Source: Terebella lapidaria
Lineage: Eukaryota > Annelida > Polychaeta > Terebellida > Terebellidae
Assembly: GCA_949152475.1 (NCBI GenBank)
Contig: OX424570.1
Location: 22,006,694 to 22,070,693 of the forward strand
DNA length: 64,000 nt
Direction of reading: 5' to 3'
The position numbers and the translations under genes were made by a program. Shown here in pieces: positions 12,100 to 23,719 of the stretch; within the stretch, counting starts at the first letter, position 1; the number at the start of each line of letters is the position of its first letter. The notes under the pieces are model-generated. The model did no database searches. It was not told the DNA's origin and saw only the letters and a list, made by a program, of their open reading frames with translations.

Positions 12100-12552
12100 C
12101 TAAAAATCGTGATAGAGAAGTCATTCGTTATCACTACCTACCTATTAAAGTGGGTGATTTTTTCCCATTCTCATTTCGCAAAAAAAAACGTTAAATGAAG
12201 GGACGCTAATTATTCAAAGGTTCTGGGTCTTATATTTTGTTGTTCTCAATTGCTTGCTTTTTCAATGCGTTACGATGGTGGTATTGATATAACTTATTTT
12301 AATCAATGTCAGTAAATGGTTATTGACGAGCCCAGTAGCAATATTGGGATTTACTATCTTACCAGATTATCTTTCACATCCGGACCTATGTGTGGAAAAG
12401 CTGAAGTGAGGATTCTCATACACGTATACGACTTTCACGATGGTCAAACCAGATTTACACATGTTTTGTCAGCTTGTTTCAGTTTCCCTTTGAATTTCTC
12501 TTTGATGTCACCCTACAGAGCAAAATGTGATCAGTCCTGCAAAATTATATAA

Positions 12553-13394
12553 TTAGATATATTTTCTTGTTAATTTTGGAGAATTCATGTCGGGTCCCAC
12601 TAGTAGGGCAGTAAATGTTCACGCTTTCCGGCGAGGTTCTGAGAAACTAACGTGTAATTTTAGTTTCACTTTCCGATACATAAACGATGTATTGTCGCTA
12701 AATGACCCCAAGTTTGGTGATTATTTGGATGTCATATTTCCTAAGGAACTTGAAATTAAGGACACTACAGACTCCGCTGATTTTTCCAACTATCTGGACC
12801 TGAGGTTGGAGGTTGATGACGATTCTAACCTGTCAACTAGATTATATGACAAATTTGATGATTTCAATTTTTCCATAGTCAATTTCCCTTTTATAAGCAG
12901 CAACATTCCTTTGTCACCAGCATAAGGTGTGTTTGTTTCTCAAAGTATACCTATTCCAGAGCTAATTGCAAATATGAGGACTTTGTTTATCGGAGTGCCC
13001 AGCTAGCGTCTAAACTGCTGCGACAAGGATATGTTTTACCAAGACTTAGAGCTGCCTTTAACATGTTTAAGAAATTCTATGGACGTCATCATGATCTGGT
13101 TGATAAATACAGCAAATCCATGTCTGCCATGCAACTAGATCTATTTTCATGTTAATTTTGGGGAATTCATGACGGGTGCCACTAGTGGGGCAGGAAATGC
13201 TCACTCTTTCCGGAACACCTTCATTTCACCTCCTAATGGCCATTTACGGGGGTTCATGAGTTTCCCTGTCATTTTTGTTTTCTATCACTTCGTATGCCTG
13301 ATATGACTTTCTGTCCCTGGACTATGAGATTGGATAACGGACCCTGTTTTGTTTGCTCGGAATACTTAATACTGGGTATTGATTCCACGTCTAT
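12553..13394 (+). mobile_element. Reverse-transcriptase element copy 3, tail fused to body
   Basis: It starts with about 80 bp of the element's own 3' region (from TAGATATATTTTCTTGTTA to TTTCCGG at about 12,631) and then jumps directly to the middle of the reverse transcriptase (GSEKLTCNF onward). The catalytic box here is YIND instead of YIDD, and further stops follow. The 3' tail ends at 13,394 exactly as in the other copies. The partial head-to-tail arrangement is typical of Penelope-like elements. Confidence 0.8.
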
Positions 13395-14620
13395 ATAGCA
13401 ATCCCAAGAGAGTTATCCATACACAGTGACCACCTTCCCTGATTAATGCATAACGGACACGCCGTTGTCAGTTTTGTCGACAGAGAAACACTGATCGAAG
13501 AGAAAAAACATCAATTTCCAGAGACGACCCACCTCTACATGATCCATATCTTATATAAATCCAGCGCACATGACATATTGTATAAACAGACATCAACAAT
13601 CAAGAAGAAACTGGGTCATCGACATGTTTTAAAGGTCACTGTTTGTGTTAGGGGACATAAAAATATACATAAACCTTTCAACGGGACAGTTGAATATACT
13701 GTATCCCTTGCGTATTTCGTGCCATGATAAAGAGGTGTGTGGTCGGGACAGAACATCGTTCATATAATGAATGTATTCATATACTGTCCATATAAAGTGA
13801 ATTGAAAGATAACAGTAAAATGGCACAGTATTATCACCAATGCGAATGAAGCATACCATACAATAAGGTTTGATTTGAAAGAATACAATAACCTAGATGT
13901 ATCCCAATAACCGAAGTGATGTTACGTACCTATATGTCATACTTATATGTGAGGTAACATATATAACGCTTTTGTTTCAATTTTGACATTGCACAGAACA
14001 GCTATCCTCTATCAGTGAATACATAGAACGTGACATAAAAGACAGAAAATATGGTTGTATTGGCGTAAATACTCCTTCGTTTATCGCTTGAGCATCTTCA
14101 TGATATGATGCAACTGAAAAAAAGCCCCGAAGGTATCTCGTACGATGGTGAAAAACTTGTCTACCTTTCATCCACTGTATGTTGACCACCAAGTTACTAA
14201 GACTTGCACGTACATGGCATAACTGAGAATCTTCGCAAGGGTGGTGTTGACGGGAACGTGATTTCTATTTTGAAATTATGTATGTACAATGTGTCCAGCT
14301 TAATTTCAGATGTTGCGCTACGATCAAACATATATTTCTTCGTAATTTCAGCTGATTATTTCATGTTTTTAGCAGGACTGCACGACTGCTCGGTAAAGTT
14401 TTACCATTATTCACAGCAACATACTTTTTCATGTGTAGTTCTGTTCTGTTAAGTTTGTTTATCCCAACCAAGGACCACATATCTCTAAGTCTTTCATTTT
14501 CTTGATTTTCTGGGCGAACAAATATTTAAACCATTACTTTCTATTATTGCCTTTTTAGCAAGCAAGACTCGATTATCAGAGAATTATACAAAGTTTTGTA
14601 TACATGTATAACATGATTTT
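13395..14620. other. No gene recognised
   Basis: Unique AT-rich sequence between the third reverse-transcriptase copy and the first R2 repeat. The overlapping short frames at 13,446-13,859 and 13,977-14,192 have no supporting motif. Confidence 0.4.
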
Positions 14621-14624
14621 GACG

Positions 14625-14990
14625 AAAGATCTTTGGCAAATAGGAATACAATATCCACATGTTGCTCTGAATTTATCTCACCAATATGATGACAATTTTC
14701 CTACCAACACCGTCACGTGGCATTTGCGTGACAACATTGACCATTACATTCTGTATGTAATCCCCTCCTTTGAGGTAATGGTAGGGCAGGCACCTTTTTA
14801 CGTCCAAGCTAATTTGCAATCATTTCGGTCCTTGGCAGGATAGCGCTGTAGACTCGACATCAAACTAAGAGGTGCTGTTCGCCCAGTGACCTATTATATC
14901 CATGATTAACCTAATTCGGTTTTGCCAGTATCCAAAATCCACCATTACTGATCAATCGTGTGCCATTAGTTGGCATCAGAATTGAATGTC
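14625..14990 (+). repeat. R2 interspersed repeat, copy 1
   Basis: Shares a run of words with copies at 28.7, 48.6 and, more distantly, 15.8 and 50.4 kb: TTGCTCTGAATTTATCTCAC, CAATATGATG, GACCATTACAT, GGGCAGGCACC, CTTGGCAGGAT, GACTCGACA and AATCCACCATTACTGATCAA. No coding capacity is visible. The family is about 300-350 bp long and of unknown class. Confidence 0.65.
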
Positions 14991-15754
14991 AAAACATCAT
15001 TATTTCACCACGCAACAGAAAATTTATCAGCAATATTCCGCTTGAATCACATAGGAGGTGCACTACTACAGGAGGTGTTGAGGTACGCCCTTTCTCTCTC
15101 TCTCTCTATTCGTAAACATCGTTTCATGCCCAGGACGTGAAAACACAAAGTAATACAACAGATTGTGTGCAATAGTTCGCCAATATTTTCAAAACTTATT
15201 GAAAATGGGAAATTTGAAAGAAAATACACAAGTCGCTACAGGAGACGTAATGAGATGAAGATAAAGAGTGCACATACAACATACCTGACATGAAGGCGAC
15301 ATATTATAGGACATCTATGTGATTTTCTGCCAACTTTCCAGTAGAATATCTAGGATATTCATATTCGTTTCGTTGACAGTTTTTATTATTTACATCGACA
15401 CTTCAAATTAAAGCTCCGCAATTTTTGACACATCTCTATCGTTATTGTACTGAAATGCTTTCAAACTATGCTATCATCATATTTCTCTTTCCCTTCTGTT
15501 AGGGTGTGAATATGATTGACCATTCATAGATCAATAGATCTGGGCTTGTGAAGCACATTAGATTTAAAAGGGCATATTCAATATTAACGGAAACGTGACA
15601 CCCCATGCCTGTACCAACTATGTCTGAACTTATATTATCGGATGGCCTTCTGGTGATTCATATGACTTCTTTGTTTATTATTGATATTTGACACAATTTT
15701 TCAGTATTTCTCTTTTTCCGTGTCAAACCGCTTACTCTATTATATGGGTAGTTC

Positions 15755-15975
15755 TGTTCATTAGGTTAATGGGAGGGCAGACACATTTTCCATCCCATCC
15801 AATTTGTCCTTGTGAGTGTCCTCGACATGGTGACACTGCCAACTCCACATCAAACTGCTACATCTAACTGGATATCGTCTCGCCAGGGACTTGCTATATT
15901 CTTGATTATCCTAATTGGGTTGCGCCAGGATACCACCCCACCATTATTGATCAAAGTTCGCTACCTTGCATCTAC
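15755..15975 (+). repeat. R2 interspersed repeat, short copy 2
   Basis: Starts near TTAATGGGAGGGCAGAC and ends near CCACCATTATTGATCAAAGTT. It shares GGGTTGCGCCAGGATACC and the GATTATCCTAAT block with the copy at 50,380-50,592. It represents the 3' two thirds of R2. Confidence 0.6.
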
Positions 15976-16121
15976 ATGTACAAATAAACGGGCAGTTTCT
16001 AGCGTGTATGTATAATTGTCGAGAAAAAGACACTGAAGCTGCAACAAATTCAGCTGCACGTGTGTGATTTCTAATTTCATCAAGAACATTCTACCAATAG
16101 ACATCTTTTTTATTTTTAAAG

Positions 16122-16253
16122 GCATCGGACGGAAGTCCTCTTCCAAAAATCTCAAACAGGAATTTTGGGCACTTGCATCTACGCTTTGGTGTCTGGATTG
16201 TGCAGTAACACCGAAAATAAATCTCGCATTTGGGAAGAGAAAATCAAAATTAT
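16122..16253 (+). CDS. Candidate symmetric exon, unknown protein
   Basis: A pyrimidine-rich tract and AG acceptor (TTTTTATTTTTAAAG) precede a 132 bp segment whose open phase-1 frame reads HRTEVLFQKSQTGILGTC, IYALVSGLCSNTENK and SRIWEEKIKI. It ends at a consensus donor (TAT|GTGAGTG). Length 132 and matching phases would make it a symmetric exon. The long minus-strand frame covering the same bases (15,961-16,491) is treated as a shadow. No neighbouring exon was found and the family is unknown. Confidence 0.3.
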
Positions 16254-16639
16254 GTGAGTGTATTAAGTGTTTGAGAATCACCCGATTTATTTTTGTGTTT
16301 TCGTCGAACGAATACATGTCTATGAATCGATGACGATTTTGTGAAAGTTTATTATGATATTCACCTAGTAGTAATACAAATCCAGTTAGAAACCCAAAAT
16401 AAGAAGGGTTTGGAAAAGAAACAGAGTCGATCAAAATGTATAACAATTGTCCGCTCTCAGAAAGCCTGTGGGATTTCGCCTCCACCCACACATATGATAT
16501 TTTGGGCTCAACAGCAAGGACATAGCCTCGTCAGCTGTCAACATCAAATGGGTTTATCCTCGTAGTTTGTAAGTTTCCTGTTGGGTGTGTCTGTTGAGTT
16601 GGCCTGCCAGTGGTATATGTACGGTGGCTGATTTTGTAA

Positions 16640-17450
16640 CAAGTACATACACATTCTTATCGCATTATTACATGTTGATATTGTTCGTAACGAACACGCA
16701 TATTTTTATCGCGTTATTACGCGCCAATATGGCGCTATCACATGATAATGATAGCTTAATATTATCATATATCAAGACATTACGTGATAATCACGTTGCT
16801 ACGTGATAATATCATGATATTATGCGATGAACTGCAATGTAGTTATGCCTTCTTCATTCCACGCATGACAAGGTATATTTGTCTCCTAGACAACTCAATG
16901 TTTCATTAAAGTATGAATTACTGCATAATAACGTGATAATCAGGTAATAACACGATATTAAGGCACAATCAAGCGATATCAATACTTGACAGTATCGTGC
17001 ATTTCTACTATAATTAGGGCGTGTTGTTTTTTTCCCGTCAGCGGGCGGGTGAAAATAGCAATTATTTCGAAAAAAACAAAACAAACATTTTTGTCTTTTT
17101 TTACCTCAAAAATGATGTTTTTCTAGGCCCAAAAACAAAGAACTTAGTGCAGAATAGTAAATGGTTTCCATTTTGCTGTTTCCCTCTCTGTTATTATCAA
17201 TAAAGTATTTAATAGCTTCGCAAATGGTTAAATGACAATTACTTTACATTTTTGGCATGAGTTACTTTGTGAAAAAAGATGGTATCGTGATGATAAACAT
17301 CTGTGTTTTTTTCTGTGTTTGCTTTTTTTTCCTGGCTGGCGGGTACTTTTCGAATAAAAAGTTGACGGGAAACAGAGAAAAAACACAACATGGCCTTATT
17401 GTGTAATAACGTGATATTAACGCGATAAAGATGTTCTGGTAACTGGTGGA
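16640..17450. repeat. TTATCACGT-rich palindromic tract
   Basis: The words TATCGCGTTATTACG, CACATGATAATGATAG, ACGTGATAATCACG and GATATTATGCGATG recur, with their complements, at intervals of 10-30 bp. The partner tract at 29,220-29,720 shows the same style with many changes. It is either an old degenerate tandem repeat or the interior of a foldback element. Confidence 0.5.
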
Positions 17451-19091
17451 AATCAGAAACCGTATCTGTGTGATAGTCTAGTGGCGTGGATTTAAGTAAA
17501 TGCCTTGCCACGTCAGAGTCTAGTCAATGCTTATGATAGGAAGATTTATAGCTGCAGTACTTCAATTTTAGTCTGGTTCAAACGCATCATACAATCTATA
17601 TACAAGTATTGCCATCATATTCTACTGAAACCACCTGGAATCCATTTTATGCCTCAAATGATCTGCTAATGTTTTCAAATCACTTTCCCTAATAGATAAA
17701 TCCTTCCAAGCACTAATGTATAGAAGCAACTCAATTTCGAGGAACACTATTCACCATGTGAATATTACAGAATGTTGTTCAGGGCAGGCACTTGTCAGTT
17801 GTCAGTTACTTTATTGCCCATTACTAATAAAATGTATACTACATATATTAATTAGTAACAAAAAACTCGTTATAATAGAAGAACCGACACCGAAGCATTA
17901 CGGTTGTAGATCTGCAGGATATCCCTTGCCCTCCCTCCTTTGAAAAATTATAATTATATGTGTACAAATATATCGCCAAACAGCCTTGGCCTAATAAAAT
18001 TAATTTTCTGTCTCTCGTCCCCACCCGCCTGTGTTCAAAAGCAGGCTCCCGGATTTTTTTATTTGCGACTCTCAAATGAAAAATGGAAAGTATTCCCGCC
18101 CGTATTTTGAGGATAGTGAATGATCGAGACACCGAATCACAGCATGCAACTTAGGCATATATTTAACTTAATTCCGAGTTTTCACTCGCCGCTAAGATGA
18201 TGGCACACCAGTGGTGCCAATGTGCTCGGCCAATGGCTTTCAAACCCAATAAACAAAGCCTTTAGAAATGAAATCGTTAAAATCATGTGTACCAAATGAA
18301 TTCAATTCTGAAGGCCTGATTTATTTGTGCTTGAATCTGCTTGAATAAATCAAGCCTCTGGAAATGAAATTATCTGTGTTACACGTGATTCCAATTCTAA
18401 AGGCTTGATTTATTTTGGCTTGAATGCCTTTGTGCGCGAGTGTTTTTATTTTATTTCACACGTGTCAAATGTCATCCCACCAAAAATAAAAAAATAAAAG
18501 GTCCCTCCCTCCCTACTCAGTTTTTAAAAAAATGGGAGGACGAGAAACAGAAAAATAGCTACACCTGCAAGCCAAATACCTAATGAACGTACATCAGACT
18601 AGATATAATTATATTATATGAAGATATGATTATACAATATAAATTACACTTTACACTTATTCATTATGAAATATACCCAATCATATTACCTATGTGAGGG
18701 TGACACGGGAGCACCCGGGCGGGAGCTTGACACGGAAGGGCGTTTGTACGAGTTATGCGCCAGCAGCAGACGCCCAACCCTTTATCACGGGCATCCCATA
18801 TGCACAACTTATAAAAATGATGCGTCAGGTTTCATGTCTCGCTGCCGCTTCCTGGTTCCCACGACATGACAACTGAAAGCGACATGAAAAAAAAACCTAC
18901 ATATCCGTGTAAAGAAGATAACCTTGGGTTCGCGTGCATCCGTCTTCCTGTCTGGTAACACGAGATATTAAAAGACGACTGTGAAATGACATCTTGCATT
19001 GACATATGGCACAAAACATGGTCCTTTATGTCAGGCAAGCACACACAGTACTTGTGGGAAAACCACTAGAAAATATGAAGCCAATTACATT

Positions 19092-19523
19092 AAAGCTATA
19101 ATCACTTTTAGAATTGACAAAAATTATTCATTCAATGGTAGCTTTATTTTGTCTATAGAATTAGAAATCGTACAAATTTGGGCCAATTACGTGCCTAAAT
19201 TGAGTTGCCAATTCAAGATTAAATTCTGGCTAGTCAATGTCGCATCAATTTTTTCCTCAAAGCGGCCCGCCTTGCGGGCGAGTTCTACACACAGTCTCAT
19301 GACGTCATTGGTATTTGTCTAGATACTGTGGCAACCGGCAATGTAGACAGGCCGATCATTCTCTACCCACTGTTTTCATGCACGAATAACAGCAATTTTC
19401 TAAGAATCTGTGGTCGAACTGTGCATATTTCTTATATATTCCTGACTATCTCGAGATGTACTTTCAAGTTTGCGTGACAAACAAGAATGCTAAATTTGGC
19501 TGATTTTAAAACTGATTCCAACT
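19092..19523. repeat. Insert present only in the first half of the duplication
   Basis: The other copy runs directly from CCAATTACATT to GGTACTAGTAGTT (30,670-30,692). Here about 430 bp intervene. The last ~150 bp (19,370-19,520) are the reverse complement of 29,085-29,215, including CATGCACGAATAACAGCAA against TTAATCGTGCATG. The insert is therefore a mobile or recombined repeat rather than unique DNA. Confidence 0.6.
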
Positions 19524-20163
19524 TTAATACTAGTAGTTACACTTGCAGGTGCATTTTTATACTGGTATATCATTGGTAATATTACGTGCACACGTGATTC
19601 AAGTACATGTACGGCTAACATGATTGACCATGCATATTTGCATAAACGATGATACAATATATGTTCACAGTATAGACTACTGTGAGTATATATACTAGTA
19701 CTAGTGAATATGAATACATAAAACACAAATTACTAGTAAATTCACTGATTGTTATTACAGAGTGAGCGGATTATTTGAGGGGTGGTGATATCATCAAAGA
19801 AACATTGACATAGAGAACATTTCTGAGACAATTATAGCTAATTACAACACGTGTTGTACTGACCAACTACACTACCGGTTAGATCATAGTATTTTCCCGA
19901 CAAACAACACTAACGGAATAGTGTTGTTCGGCAAAATACCACACCGTTAGAGTGTCATGTGGTAGGTATTTCAGTAACCTATGGGTAATAATTCTCACCA
20001 ATGTCTTGCTACCAACGTACGACTTCACCAACGTAGCTGTTGTGAATAGTTAGCCATCATTTAAATTACCGTATATTCGTGTGTATTTATTTTCGCGTAT
20101 TTTTCTCAAACACGAAATTAATACATCGCGAAATTTCATACATTTAAAGTACTCTTTCTATGC

Positions 20164-20197
20164 ACCCAACCCAACCCAACCCAACCCAACGCACCCA
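20164..20197 (+). repeat. (CCCAA)n short tandem repeat
   Basis: Five consecutive copies of ACCCA/CCCAA in a short tract. It is not a canonical animal telomere repeat and is too short to suggest more than a microsatellite. Confidence 0.8.
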
Positions 20198-20330
20198 AAA
20201 TTGGAAAGTGCTGCTAGTAATACGAATGAATAAACCAATGAGGCGATAATAAATATCAGTTATTGACATCGAAAAAACAATGTTCCCTTTTTCATGTCCT
20301 CGTTACTAAAGCACGATTAAAATACTAGTA

Positions 20331-21190
20331 TAGTGCAAATATGATGGGAACTTATATGAAAGATCTCATTGATCTGAGCAAAATGGTATTTACGGCATGT
20401 GAATATCACAATCCGTTCAAAAGTTACAGCACTTTAAAAACTGAAATCGGCAAATTTGCTTTTTTCAAAACAATTTAGCTAACTAGTATGCAAATGAGAT
20501 ATTCATGACGTCATCGGGGGGAGTTTTAATTAGGTACTTTGATATGTGTTATTCATCCATTTAATGTTATGATTATTCATCAAGACTAATTCCATAGTTT
20601 TCAATATGAATATTCAGTGTTTTCACTTTTTCTGTTGTTGTCAAGGTAACCAGTGACCTGGTACGGCCCATAGCAACCATGGTTGCTAGGGCCAGAAGCC
20701 CACTTAGAACAAGGTATGCACGAATAAAAATGGTGCCAACTTGAGCTCTATATTAATTTAAATCATAAATATCAGACAGAAAGTCTTTGAATAGGTTGAC
20801 TTGGCAGTTAACGGCCATGGCAACCATGGGTAGCTACGGCTATAGGGAACGACTGGTAACCACACCAACAGTACAGTTTGTGTGGATATCGACTATGTTC
20901 GGTACATAATAATATGCACTAGTCAGATCGTCAGAACCTTCAATAAGAATCATTATATCATGTCTTAGAATATCCTAATTTAAAATTTGTTCCCCTCATG
21001 ACGTCATGAATTCTGATTAGCATATCATTTGCATATTAATGAGTTGCTGAAATATTTCTGTAATGTAGTGCCGAAATGGCAGTTTCAATTGGCTGTAACT
21101 TTTGAACGGATAGTAATATTGATATACCGTAAAACCATTTTACTCAGATCAATGAGATCTTTCATATAACTCAACATCATATTTGCACTT
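20331..21190. mobile_element. Foldback MITE, hAT-like
   Basis: Inverted arms of about 190 bp (20,331-20,520 and about 21,000-21,190) share GTGCAAATATGATG, GATCTCATTGATCTGAG, the TTTGAACGGAT block and TGACGTCATGA. The outer ends TAGTGC and AAGTGC are flanked on both sides by TACTAGTA (20,323-20,330 and 21,191-21,198), an 8 bp target duplication as used by hAT elements. TACTAGTA is self-complementary, so it could instead belong to the arms. The interior has a second palindrome around AACCATGG. No transposase frame is present. Confidence 0.65.
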
Positions 21191-21429
21191 TACTAGTACT
21201 TCGAAAAAGAAGACATACAAAACAAACAGTGCCTGTGGATGGCCCAGGGATTACTTTATATGGTGTGGTGGTTTTCATTACCGGCATGCAATTCTTGTGC
21301 TAGCAAAATGCACTTCTGAAATGCCAACAGACGCATTTATGTTCCAACTCTTGCTTCAACAAAAAACCAATATCTTACGGTGGCTTATTTCCGCCAAGAT
21401 CACTTTTTCAATTAAGAGTTTGCCCTTTT

Positions 21430-22375
21430 TAAATTTGTAATTTACTTTTTCATTTAGCAATTTGCACAAAATAATTTCGATTTTAGTTTTGCTATTTATG
21501 AATTTACTTTTTCAGAATTAACAATTTGCCTTTTTTAATTTGCAATTTACTTTTTCATTTAGCAATTTACGCAAAATAATTTCGAATTTAGTTTTTACAT
21601 TTATGAATTTACTTTCTCAGAATTAACAATTTGCTTTTTTTATTTTGCAATTTACGTTTTTTCTATTTATGAATTTACCTTTTTCAGAATTCACAATTTG
21701 CTTTTTTTTAATTTGCAATTTACTTTTTTATTTAGAAGTTTGCACAAAATAATTTAGTTTTATTATTTATGAATTTACTTTTGTGCAATTACCATTTGCC
21801 CGTTTTAATTTGCAATTTACTTTTTCTATTTACGAATTTACTTTTTAAGAATTAACAATTTGTCCTTTTTTAATTTGCAATTTACTTTTTCATTTAGCAG
21901 TTTGCACAAAATAATTTCGAATTTAGTTTTTCTATTTATGAATTTACTTTTTCGGAATTAACAAATTGCCCCTTTTAATTTGCAATTTAGTTTTTTATTT
22001 AACAATTTGCAAAAAATAATTTCCAATTTAGTTTTTCTATTTATGAATTTACTTTTTCGGAATTAACAAATTGCCCCTTTTAATTTGCAATTTAGTTTTT
22101 TATTTAACAATTTGCAAAAAATAATTTCCAATTTAGTTTTTCTATTTATGAATTTACTTTTTCGGAATTAACAAATTGCCCCTTTTAATTTGCAATTTAG
22201 TTTTTTATTTAACAATTTGCAAAAAATAATTTCCAATTTAGTTTTTCTATTTATGAATTTACTTTTCTGGAATTAACAATTTGCCTTTTTTAATTTGCAA
22301 TTTACTTTTTTATTTAACAATTTGCAAAAAATATTTTCGAATTTGCCTTTTCTATTTATGAATTTACTTTTGTGA
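21430..22375 (+). repeat. AT-rich tandem subrepeats of the foldback left arm
   Basis: Units of roughly 105-120 bp. Three of them (about 21,945-22,255) are nearly identical to one another over AAATTGCCCCTTTTAATTTG and AACAATTTGCAAAAAATAAT, pointing to recent unequal expansion inside an older array. Confidence 0.7.
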
Positions 22376-22499
22376 ATCACGTGACTGCGAGCCTCGCGAT
22401 AGAGAAGAGCGGCTTCTGGCAAAATGTGGTCGTTCCTTCATGGTAACAACCACGAAATTTCATCCCGCGGATCTTTATGGGTCATTTTCCATGTTTCTG

Positions 22500-22840
22500 G
22501 CGTACCACTGTCGTACATGCCAATGACGCGAATAGCGACGGTAAATTCTCTGGTGTATTCTTGTGGGACACGTCAATGACGCCAATAGCGACAGTAAATT
22601 TTCTCACGCACTATGGTCACTCACGCCAATGACGCCAATGGCGACATACCGCCGCTATTGGTGTCATTGATGTTAGCGACAGTAGTATGCCAGATACTTT
22701 ACCGTCAATATTGGCGTCATTGGCGTGATCCACAGTGGTACGCCAGAAAATTTACCGTCGCTATTAGCGTCATTGTCATGTCCCATAATATTAGGCCTGA
22801 AACTTTACCGTTGCTATTGGTGTCACTGGCATTCGGGCTG
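22500..22840. repeat. Central palindrome of the foldback element
   Basis: Multiple forward (GACGCCAATAGCGACGGTAA) and inverted (TTACCGTCGCTATTAGCGTC) copies lie around a centre near 22,643. The DNA here is much richer in CG than the AT-rich arms. Confidence 0.65.
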
Positions 22841-23719
22841 ATATGGAAATCGGGGAAAATGTCGCGTAAGTTACCATAAAGGGGTAAGCCAAATTGTTGA
22901 ATAAAAAGTAAATTGCAAATAAAAAAAGCCAAATTGTTAATTCTGAAAAAGTAAATTCATAAATAGAAAAAAAGCAAATTGCAAATTGAAAAAGGCAAAT
23001 TGCTAAGTCTGAAAAAGTAAATTCATAAATACAAAAAGTAAATTGCAAATTACAAAACGCAAATTGGTAATTCCAGAAAAGTAAATTCATAAATACAAAA
23101 ACTAAAATCCAAATTATTTTGTGCAAATTGCTAAATAAAAAAGTAAATTGCAAATTAAAAAAGGCAAACTCTTAATTGAAAAAAAGTTAACTTGGCGGAA
23201 ATAAGCCACCGTAATATCTCATTAATATTATGAATTTTTTTATTTCCAAGTGTGGACATGTATCCTATAAACCTAATCATTGCTAAAGATCACCATTATT
23301 TATAGGTGATACGTGTTCCATTTACTGGCGATTTGTACTTTACGTACTATCAGCGTGAAGTGACGCACCAATCCAAACCTCCTCGAAAGTTCATGTAAGG
23401 ATTCTCTCCCTAGCGCACTATTTATGGGACCTACAAACATGTTTAATCCGAGAAAGGTCAATGTCTTACAAATGTGAGAGAATAACATTCCATGAAGATA
23501 GCGAATAACAATGATTGAACTTGTCCTAATGGGTCTAATAAAGCCATTCACCACTACTTGCATAATATAATCACAAATTAAACTAGACGTCAAGGCCTGA
23601 AGATGCCTTGGGGCATTTCGTGTGAGTTCTATTCCTAGCTAAAATATACCTAAGAGACCGTGTCTAGAACCATGATGACTCTGAAACTGTCCGTGGTCAA
23701 AATTTAAGTGACATACCCC

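Larger units (their letters stand above)
16640..20068 (+). repeat. Local duplication, first half, part 1
   Basis: Matches 29,215-31,218 in the same orientation. Shared landmarks include the palindromic TTATCACG-rich tract, TGTTGTTCAGGGCAGGCACTT (17,770 and 29,873), CATGTCTCGCTGCCGCTTCC (18,834 and 30,424), TGGTCCTTTATGTCAGGCAA, TTTTTATACTGGTATATCAT and GACCAACTACACTACCGGTT. This copy carries two stretches missing from the other: about 17,960-18,535 and 19,092-19,523. Confidence 0.8.
21376..23213. mobile_element. Giant foldback element with subrepeats
   Basis: The terminal inverted repeats begin TACGGTGGCTTATTTCCGCC at the left; the right end is its complement (TGGCGGAAATAAGCCACCGTA). A 6 bp direct repeat ATATCT flanks both ends (21,370-21,375 and 23,214-23,219). 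The left arm (to about 22,375) is a tandem array of AT-rich units built from AATTTGCAATTTACTTTTT and TTTATGAATTTACTTTT. The right arm (about 22,880-23,190) holds fewer units in reverse orientation. The centre (22,500-22,840) has inverted copies of GCCAATGACGCCAATAGCGAC. No coding capacity. The architecture is like Foldback-type elements. Confidence 0.8.

Noticed and set aside
15961-16491. 176-codon minus-strand frame
   Set aside because: No recognisable domain. It covers a plus-strand segment with better splice signals, and its start runs across repeat-like sequence.
20164-20197. Interstitial telomere repeat
   Set aside because: The unit is CCCAA, not TTAGGG, and only a few copies are present.
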